A stretch of DNA of 64,000 bases. Origin: Aspergillus flavus. Lineage: Eukaryota; Ascomycota; Eurotiomycetes; Eurotiales; Aspergillaceae. The position numbers and the translations under genes were made by a program. The notes under the pieces were generated by a model. The model saw only the letters and a list, made by a program, of their open reading frames with translations. It did not search any database and was not told the origin of the DNA. Below, in pieces: positions 57,468 through 64,000 of the stretch (within the stretch, counting starts at the first letter, position 1; each line of letters begins with the position of its first letter). The stretch is taken from the NCBI RefSeq assembly GCF_009017415.1, contig NC_092409.1, positions 1,674,001-1,738,000 of the forward strand, read 5' to 3'.

Positions 57468-59529
57468 TTAGAAGAAATTCCAGGCACTCACCGCGCCCAT
57501 ATCGAGCCCTTCAATGAACAAGTCAGTCCACGGTAGATCTACCCTGACATCAGGTAAATGTGGAGACATGCCCACAGGGTCTCCAAATATCGCGTCCCGA
57601 TCCCGCGGTGAAAATATGTTCGTCTGCAGCCCAAACCATGATTGGAACTCATCGTCCACGGCAGAGATTGGCTGCTCAGTGTCGTCGAACAAAGTTAAGA
57701 TTGCGGTCCCCAGTCGCTCGATAATGGAAGAACACTTCTCTCCTACGGCACGGCCGTTTGAGATGCCGCGAAAGAGGGTTAGAAAAGTTGAGATGTTCGT
57801 ACTGATCACAGGTTTTGTCAGATCCTGGCGGAGAGCTGGCGATGCTCGAAGGGCGTACAGCATAGTCAACGCAGCCAAGAAAAGGGAGTGAATTGCCACA
57901 AAGGTATATTTTATTTTGTTCCGCGCATAAAGTGAGCTATAGGAGCTGATGAGGCCAATGGCTGCTTCGGTGCAGATGCGGAGGTCATCCGCTGAGAGGA
58001 TTGGCGCGGTGCGAGATGGACGATATAACGACATGATTGCATGGTTGAATGCAATATGAAACCATTCAAGGGACTGGAAAGTGGAGTGAGTATGGGGGTA
58101 TCTTGGGGCAGTGACGAGCCACATGTTCAATTCAGAATAATAATATGATCGCAGGGTATCTATCTCGTTGCGCGCAGATGAGCTACGTACGGCGGGATGA
58201 AAGGCCTTGTAGATCTCGGCATTCATTCGGCGTAGTTTTATGATGTGTATAAATGTTGAGGTATCTGTGACCGTGGGAATTGTCACGGATTCTGGATCGG
58301 GAGGCTCAACTGCATCACGTAACTGATCATCGGATAGCTGGAGAGGCAAAGGGGTAGATATATCTGTGTCTTGAATGCCCAGCGGTCGACCCATATTGAC
58401 TGCAATGCTGCAATCCATGACATACGCGCACCAGAACACCCGCTTGGACATCTCCGTGCGGAACAAGTCTAGACCCACAAGACTCTCACGGCGATGCAGA
58501 TCGATTCCAGTTGCCAAACGGAGGGCAAGTCCCGATGTGTACCATAAATTCACTGCCTGTGGCTCATTGTGGCCATACATGCAAAGAAGCAACAGGCATT
58601 GCGCGCATTCAAAATCATCGATGCGCATAACGTAATGCAACTCCAGCACGGCCCGACCGAAGAATTCCCGATGAATAAACCGATTTTCTTGCTCGACCCA
58701 AGACTTCTCCGTCGCCGCAATCGCTAAGACCATATATACAAAGAAATTGGATACCGGGTCGACTTCCAGATTAGTCATGAAAGGAGTAAGATATTTGGAT
58801 TCGAAGGTTGGCCGATGGAGCACTGGGAGGTAAGGCCAGCGGCGCTCAAAGAAGATATTCACAAGCTCTACATAGGCAGCATCATTGAGAAGACTCAAGG
58901 AAATAGGCTGTTCTGTTGGCATTGAATCATCCCCCCAGAGATTCCAGGCGCAACTCAATGTGCTCATATTCATGCCCTCAATATTAGTACTCTTAGAGAA
59001 AGTTGGCCGGAGAATGCGGCCTGAGTAAGAACAATTGGCGTTACGCCGTAGGTCTCGACTCTGAGGCACAACAGATTCAGAAGTCCCCATGGTATCGTGG
59101 TGATGGGATGAGGAATTGGCCAACGCGAGGCCATCCAAGGCTCGAGGGTTGGCACCATCATGCAGACTGTCCTTATCCTTCTGTGCTAGTAACTCCTCGT
59201 GCTGTTGGGCTAGAGCTTCATAGCGACGCTCCAAGGATGCCAACTGTTCACGAAGCGACTGACATCTACAGTCGGCATCACTTTGTCGAATCAATAGTCT
59301 TTCTGAAGGTATGCATGTCGCACCCGCCCTGGCGCACGGCCCGCATATTGGCGTTTTACCATCACACTGGGGGTACGGTCATCAGCCGAACTTGAGGAAT
59401 GCGGTTCAGCAAGACGAAAGAAAGGCTTACTTTTTGTTTTCGCCGTCGACAGCGCTCACAGGCGGCAGCACTCCGAGTGAGTCCACGACGGTGGCGCCGA
59501 GGAACTGGGCTGGAAGATGGAGTTGCCAT
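57468..59529 (-). CDS. Zn2Cys6 transcription factor (TF5), 665 aa
   Basis: Exon 1 59529-59431 and exon 2 59366-57468, with a 64-nt intron placed inside the zinc cluster as is common. The cluster is C24, C27, C34, C41, C44, C51 (AACERCRRRKQKCDG, then ICGPCARAGATC). A short coiled coil follows (SLREQLASLERRYEALAQQ, about residues 71-89). The fungal_trans domain (about 150-480) has FFERRWPYLPVLHRPTFESK, LLLLCMYGHNEPQAVNLWY, GLALRLATGIDLHRRES and RVFWCAYVMDCSIAVNMGRP. Start 59529 is the first ATG giving a complete cluster. It is the nearest regulator to the PrpF isomerase and transporter genes, 361 bases downstream of PrpF on the same strand, so it is their likely controller (inference). Confidence 0.92.
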
Positions 59530-59890
59530 GGATTAAATCGCCGGGAGTTCACATTTCCCCCCTGAGAATCGCCACTTAACTGGGCATATTTGCGGTGCTG
59601 AGCGCCTTCTCCACATTCTGTCCCTGAGAGAAAATGCAATCGAGCTAAATCGACCGTTTACATTTGGATCGAGGGCACGTGATCCAGATGGACTGCCCCG
59701 TTCAATGAGCCAATCACGTTTTGATCATTTAACAATCATTTCATGCATACATGAGGATACTTAACCTTGGGACAAAGCTCATACTGTAGGCGCTGATACA
59801 TATGCATCTAACTCTTAGTTTGCGAATCCAGCATTCTATCTTTTATACATGTCATCTATGTGCCCAGTAAATTCATGCCCTTCAGTCTGT
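59530..59890. other. Intergenic region TF5 / PrpF
   Basis: 361 bases holding the TF5 promoter and the 3' end of the PrpF gene. No gene or clear motif seen. Confidence 0.5.
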
Positions 59891-61150
59891 TTACATCGAC
59901 TCATCCTTCCAAAATATGCGTCCCTCAAAGAGACGGCGAGCTGTCCTAAAAACGGTAGCAGCCGAAAGTGCTCCATTAGGATCAAAGTCTGCTCCAACCA
60001 GTAGGTTGCCGCTGGTATGTCCGATGGTGATACCCGCCTGATCCACAGGTTGTTTGCTAGCAACATCAGCCACGGTGCTCCCCTGGACTCGAGCGGCAGA
60101 GGCCAGAGCCAGAGCTACAGTGATTGGGACCGCCTTGTGGGGTTGCCCGACGGAGATCGAGCGGGCGAGAACGTCCACATCACTGGCAGTCTGTTTCTGT
60201 TGGACCGCTCGTTCATTTTCGGGCGGCGTTGACACTAGACAGATTTTGGGTACACTCCCAGGAATAGTCTCTGGCGTTGATGCTAAGCCCATCTTCACTC
60301 CTGCTTGACGACGGATTGAATCTAGACGTGCTAGCAAGTCTGGATGCACTTCTATCTCGTCGGGGGTCAGATTCCCGTCCACGCCAAGGTCACTGGCGCG
60401 GACAAAGGTACAGGGGTTGGCGACATCAATGCATGTTGCTGCTACCCCATCGAATGTATCAACTACATTTCCTGTAGGGAGTAGTTTCCCGGTTCGAGAC
60501 CCAGCTGGGTTCAAGAAATCGAGTTTAATGCGTGCTGCTGTGCTTGCAACGCCATCGATGGCGAACGTACCGCTCGAGGCGGCCTCGCCATCAACAACTG
60601 GAAAAGTCGCACGAATGACTTTGCCCGTGTTGGTATTATGGATTCGTATTGACGCATCAGTCGCGTTGGAAGACACCTGGACAAGCTTAGAGTCGACGGC
60701 AAAGGGACCAACTGCACTGATCATGTTCCCACAGTTGCTTGAGTAATCAACATCTGGTGTCTTGACCCCCAGGGAAACGAAAGTGTAGTCGACATCAGCC
60801 TCTGGATGTTGTGATTTGCCGACGATGCAGATTTTGGAGAGACTGGAGATCCCCCCACCAAGCCCATCAAGCTGACGACCGTAGGGATCGGGACTGCCAA
60901 TCACATCCAAAAAGATAGGATCCCAAGATTTTCTGTCACGAGGTAGATCTTCCTGCCGGAAGAAGACCGCCCTCGACGTTCCTCCCCGATAGTAAGCTGC
61001 AGGAAGAGAGCGCTGTTTCTTCATTCGAAATTGTTCGTTTTGTTGCTGGCATAGACTATAAGAATGAGATACCCATCGTCTGGATGAAAACCCTGAGATG
61101 GACAAATGCCCTGAGAGACGCTGTGGAAAGGGTGTTGTGCGTGATAGCAT
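59891..61150 (-). CDS. PrpF-family isomerase (aconitate/2-methylaconitate isomerase-like), 419 aa
   Basis: Single-exon protein of the PrpF family (DUF453), cofactor-free isomerases that move a double bond or convert cis/trans forms of aconitate-like acids; relatives act in the 2-methylcitrate pathway, and Ustilago Adi1 in itaconate synthesis. Landmarks are AAYYRGGTSRAVFF (near residue 52), DVIGSPDPYGRQLDGLGGG, SSLSKICIVGKS, the catalytic-type YSSNCGNMISAVGPFA, and near the C-terminus ITIGHTSGNLLVGADF. The N-terminus (MLSRTTPFPQRLSGH..., Arg/Ser-rich and lacking acidic residues for about 35 positions) looks like a mitochondrial presequence; a second Met (MKKQRS) could give a cytosolic form. 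It is divergent from the MFS gene at 61809. The substrate is an inference from family. Confidence 0.9.
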   Translation of the reverse strand: MLSRTTPFPQRLSGHLSISGFSSRRWVSHSYSLCQQQNEQFRMKKQRSLPAAYYRGGTSRAVFFRQEDLPRDRKSWDPIFLDVIGSPDPYGRQLDGLGGGISSLSKICIVGKSQHPEADVDYTFVSLGVKTPDVDYSSNCGNMISAVGPFAVDSKLVQVSSNATDASIRIHNTNTGKVIRATFPVVDGEAASSGTFAIDGVASTAARIKLDFLNPAGSRTGKLLPTGNVVDTFDGVAATCIDVANPCTFVRASDLGVDGNLTPDEIEVHPDLLARLDSIRRQAGVKMGLASTPETIPGSVPKICLVSTPPENERAVQQKQTASDVDVLARSISVGQPHKAVPITVALALASAARVQGSTVADVASKQPVDQAGITIGHTSGNLLVGADFDPNGALSAATVFRTARRLFEGRIFWKDESM

Positions 61151-61808
61151 ACCGGCCAGGATAGTGTCAAGGTACAGAAAGAAAAGAATAACAAATACGA
61201 TCTAACTAGGTATGGAGTACTGAATGAGACTGTCTGCGATGCCTTTAGTGGTCAGAAACTGAAGTTTCATATAAGGCGAGCTTCTCGGTCGAGCTTCGGA
61301 TAGATCCGATGCTATGATCAGATGATCTCAACCGCATAAGTGAACTATTTTTGCCCTATAGAGTAGATCCCATTGAGACGGCTCATCTGCAAGATAAATT
61401 ACGATTACAGGGGATATATCAAGGGTATCATTGGATGTGCCAGGAGCCAAGCATTGCTACTAACCTTAGGTAGTTCCATCATGCCAGTTATTTCCTTTGC
61501 ATTCCGGTGCCTCTGCGTAGTTAATCAGCCCACGCTGCACTTGATTATATACGGCCAGTACCAGATTCATCCTGAACCAGCTGTTTCTCTTCGGATGGTT
61601 CCGTTTCCCCATTCCAACAGAATCTGGGGAAAATTGACATCTGGGGGTGATATCACGTTGCGGGGTCTCGGCACTTCAAATCTGTAACATAAAGGTGCAA
61701 GCACTCTCAGTCTGATGCCATGTTCTACAATACTGAGTACGTGCGAGGCCTTGGGTAGACAGTCTGCCCTTACTTCTTTGTCCTCGTGTACGGCAATTAT
61801 CTACAACA
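61151..61808. promoter_or_regulatory. Divergent promoter PrpF / MFS with TCGG-N6-CCGA site
   Basis: 658 bases between the two ATGs. At 61296-61309 is the perfect palindrome TCGGAT-AG-ATCCGA, a TCGG-N6-CCGA site of the type bound by UaY/Ppr1-like Zn2Cys6 dimers, 146 nt before the PrpF ATG. Confidence 0.6.
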
Positions 61809-63416
61809 ATGACCCGTTCCACTACCTCGCTTGCTAAGTACATCCATGCCATCCGTGACTCTCCACGGGGGATATATAACCATAACCTCGCTGTTGTGGT
61901 TGTCTCATTTGCCCTCTGTGGTTGTGCGAAGGGTATGTTGCCTGACCCAAAGACCTGCCCGATTATACTATGTCTCTATCTGACCCCTCGTTTACTCGTA
62001 GGTTGGGACGAAGGATCAGCATCTGCTATTACACAGCTCAAGTCTTTTGAGCGCATGTATAATCTGGACAACAATACAGTTTCTAATATTGTCTCGTTCG
62101 TCAATCTGGGGGCGGGGGTCGGTGCTTTGCTCTCTTTCTTATTGAATGACCGCATTGGTCGCAGGTGGTCGATGCGACTTTACCAGTTGGTATACATCAT
62201 CGGCTCCTTGATATCCTGCTTTTCATACGGCAATGTCGGTGTGCTCTACGCTGGCCGCCTAATTGCCGGCTTGGGAATTGGGGCATTGACCGTGGTAGGC
62301 CCTATGACAATTGCAGAGGTGGCACCCAAGGCCACGAGAGGTCTCATGACTCTGTTATTCAATGTCTGCATGCTTTCTGGGCAGGCGTTAGGTGTTTTCA
62401 CTGTGTACGGATGCTCCATACACATATCACCGGCGAAAAACCTTCAGTATCAAATTCCCTGGTTTACTCAGACCTTTGCTCCCTCAATCAGCATTATCCT
62501 CTCCTTCTTTGCCGTCGAGTCCCCGCGTTGGATCATTCTGAGCAATAAACGACAAAGCGCCCTTGCTAGCCTGCTCCGTCTTCGAGGTCTCCCTGCAAAC
62601 CATCCTTATGTGGACGCTGAATACAATGAAATGGTGCGGCAAGTAGAAGAAGAGGACACCTCCCTTGGGCCAACCAGCTCTCTGAAGGTAGTCAAGGAAA
62701 CGTTCTTCATTCGCAGCAATTTACGCCGCGTGCAGCTCTCCCTTGTGGCATATATCCTCGCACAGATGTCGGGAGCTAATTCCGTAACAAACTATCTCCC
62801 AACAATATTTGGAATGGTAGGTATCAAAGGATCTGGAGTCAAGGTCTACACCACGGGTCTCTATGCAATTACAAAGCTCATATTCTGCGTGGCCGCCTCT
62901 CTATGCTTCGTTGATGTGCTGGGCCGGCGCAAGTCTCTGATGACCGGTATCATCATTCAGATAATCTGTCACTCTTATTTGGCTGGATATCTGAGTTTTT
63001 TTACCAAAGAGCCTTCAACTATGCCCAAAGGAGCCTCAGATGCGGCCATTGCCTTCATATACATTCATGCCTTGGGATGGGCAATTGGACTTTACACACT
63101 GCCTTATCTCTTTGGTGCCGAGCTGTGGCCTAGCCGGATTCGTTCCTTTGGGGGCGCTCTGTCTCAATGTTTCCATTGGCTTTTCTACTTCGCCATCACA
63201 AAGGCAACACCTTCTCTATTGACTGGCTTACACACATGGGGCGCGTTTGTGTTGTTCGCCGGGTTCTGTATCGTTGCGCTCGTATACACCTTCTTCCTGG
63301 TTCCCGAGACGAGCGGCCTCAGTCTCGAGGAAATAAACAAGATCTTTGAACGACCTCTTTACCGATTAGGTCAGCCGTTGGCTCCTGAGAGACAGAATGA
63401 TGAGGATGATGAGTAG
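61809..63416 (+). CDS. MFS transporter, sugar-porter family, 512 aa
   Basis: Membrane transporter. Exon 1 61809-61932, 69-nt intron 61933-62001 (GTATGT...CGTAG), exon 2 62002-63416. The intron length is a multiple of three, and removing it joins CAKG to WDEGSASAI, restoring a typical TM1/loop. Sugar-porter signatures: NDRIGRRWSM, GRLIAGLGIGALTVVGPMTI (ending near residue 150), VESPRW, VDVLGRRKSLM, GAELWPSRIRSFGGAL and the C-terminal PETSGLSLEEI. About twelve TMs are predicted by hydrophobicity. It is divergent from PrpF. The porter class covers hexoses, quinate and organic acids; an acid or sugar substrate connected with PrpF metabolism is inferred. Confidence 0.92.
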   Translation: MTRSTTSLAKYIHAIRDSPRGIYNHNLAVVVVSFALCGCAKGMLPDPKTCPIILCLYLTPRLLVGWDEGSASAITQLKSFERMYNLDNNTVSNIVSFVNLGAGVGALLSFLLNDRIGRRWSMRLYQLVYIIGSLISCFSYGNVGVLYAGRLIAGLGIGALTVVGPMTIAEVAPKATRGLMTLLFNVCMLSGQALGVFTVYGCSIHISPAKNLQYQIPWFTQTFAPSISIILSFFAVESPRWIILSNKRQSALASLLRLRGLPANHPYVDAEYNEMVRQVEEEDTSLGPTSSLKVVKETFFIRSNLRRVQLSLVAYILAQMSGANSVTNYLPTIFGMVGIKGSGVKVYTTGLYAITKLIFCVAASLCFVDVLGRRKSLMTGIIIQIICHSYLAGYLSFFTKEPSTMPKGASDAAIAFIYIHALGWAIGLYTLPYLFGAELWPSRIRSFGGALSQCFHWLFYFAITKATPSLLTGLHTWGAFVLFAGFCIVALVYTFFLVPETSGLSLEEINKIFERPLYRLGQPLAPERQNDEDDE

Positions 63417-63866
63417 GTCTCTAATTCATTTCAGGTTATTACACCTTGCTAATATCAAGTTGCAGCGAGAAGCAGAGTACCAGGTACATCGAACGCGTAT
63501 AGATTATAGCCAGATCTAGTTTGTATGTGTTAAATATGATCATGACTGTTTGGGCAGTGTAGCTTCAGTACTCAATCTATTTACTTGATATGAGACGAAT
63601 TACCACTGATGAACAGATAAACGATAGCTTAGAATCTATGACCCAATTCATTTTGCATTTTCTGAGTTTGATGTAGTAGTCTGCCTCATTTCTCTATTCC
63701 CCAAAATCCCACTTAATGACGATCAGTCAAACTTGTCTACACTAATACTAGCTCTCAATGGCTACAGTTGTCACCGTCGTGCATCTCGCTTTGATTTATT
63801 ATATGCTGGGTGTGAATATACCGCAAATTTGCTCATAGTTTTGTATTGGGTAAGAAACGTTCAAGT
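63417..63866. other. Convergent 3' region
   Basis: 450 bases between the convergent 3' ends of the MFS gene and the carrier; no gene seen. Confidence 0.5.
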
Positions 63867-64000
63867 CTAGTATCGGTTTGCGAAGTCCTTCACCATATCT
63901 CCAAGCCCAACCATGCAGATGGTAGCCCAGCCAGCTACACCGATTCGTGGTACAACACCTCGGAAGAGACCCTTGACTCCTGATATGCGAATGATCTTCT
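63867..64000 (-). CDS. Mitochondrial carrier (SLC25) protein, C-terminal 43 residues
   Basis: The right edge cuts this gene. On the minus strand the last 43 codons and TAG (63869-63867) read through GVKGLFRGVVPRIGVAGWAT and end in VGLGDMVKDFANRY. The G-x-x-GLFRG-x-x-PR sequence is the conserved end of the third mitochondrial-carrier repeat, just before its last transmembrane helix. Such proteins exchange metabolites across the inner mitochondrial membrane. The substrate cannot be told from this fragment. Its position beside PrpF and an MFS gene suggests a carboxylate carrier, but that is inference only. Confidence 0.75.
   Translation of the reverse strand, partial: KIIRISGVKGLFRGVVPRIGVAGWATICMVGLGDMVKDFANRY

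Overview
This window is nuclear DNA of a filamentous ascomycete, most likely an Aspergillus or a close Eurotiales relative. The evidence is short GT-AG introns (mostly 45-110 nt), five Zn2Cys6 regulators, a Yap1-type bZIP with both cysteine-rich domains, a GPI-anchored GH72 glucanosyltransferase, a GtaA-type glutaminase, and a partial UstYa-like protein. Gene models were spliced by hand; exon limits are given wherever phases and conserved motifs agreed. I recognise 21 protein-coding genes (two cut by the window edges) and two probable pseudogenes. I found no convincing tRNA, rRNA or CRISPR array.

Layout. 0-2 kb: a UstYa-like gene (cut at the left edge) divergent from a trans-aconitate-methyltransferase-like gene, possibly the end of a secondary-metabolite cluster. 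3.5-12 kb: a serine-rich hypothetical protein, a Zn2Cys6 factor divergent from a Gfo/Idh/MocA dehydrogenase across a promoter holding a 17-bp inverted repeat, then a GtaA-family glutaminase. 12.7-21.3 kb: housekeeping genes (DUF2433/RGG protein, Yap1, SPF30-like splicing factor). 21.9-23.8 kb: a fusion of 3-hydroxyacyl-CoA dehydrogenase with a YWTD-like propeller. 24.6-30.4 kb: a likely oxidative cluster, with a cytochrome b5/b5-reductase fusion divergent from an unusual anchorless P450, followed tail-to-tail by a Zn2Cys6 factor. 31.5-36.5 kb: a small broken ORF, an EEP-family hydrolase and a large Zn2Cys6 factor. 36.5-42.6 kb: about 6 kb without a supportable gene. 42.6-44.9 kb: a 12-exon vacuolar Ca2+/H+ exchanger. 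46.4-47.3 kb: a decayed methyltransferase in AT-rich, gene-poor DNA. 50.5-57.1 kb: GH72 enzyme, DHA1-type MFS transporter and a convergent Zn2Cys6 factor. 57.5-64 kb: Zn2Cys6 factor, PrpF-family isomerase, MFS sugar/acid-type transporter and the end of a mitochondrial carrier, a set that looks like a metabolic cluster for aconitate-like or 2-methylcitrate-like acids.

How the genes work together: three neighbourhoods pair a Zn2Cys6 regulator with divergent enzyme or transporter genes (TF1 with the dehydrogenase, TF2 with b5-reductase/P450, TF5 with PrpF/MFS). In each, the divergent promoter contains a perfect inverted repeat. Two of these repeats are CGG-N-CCG types that fit zinc-cluster dimers.
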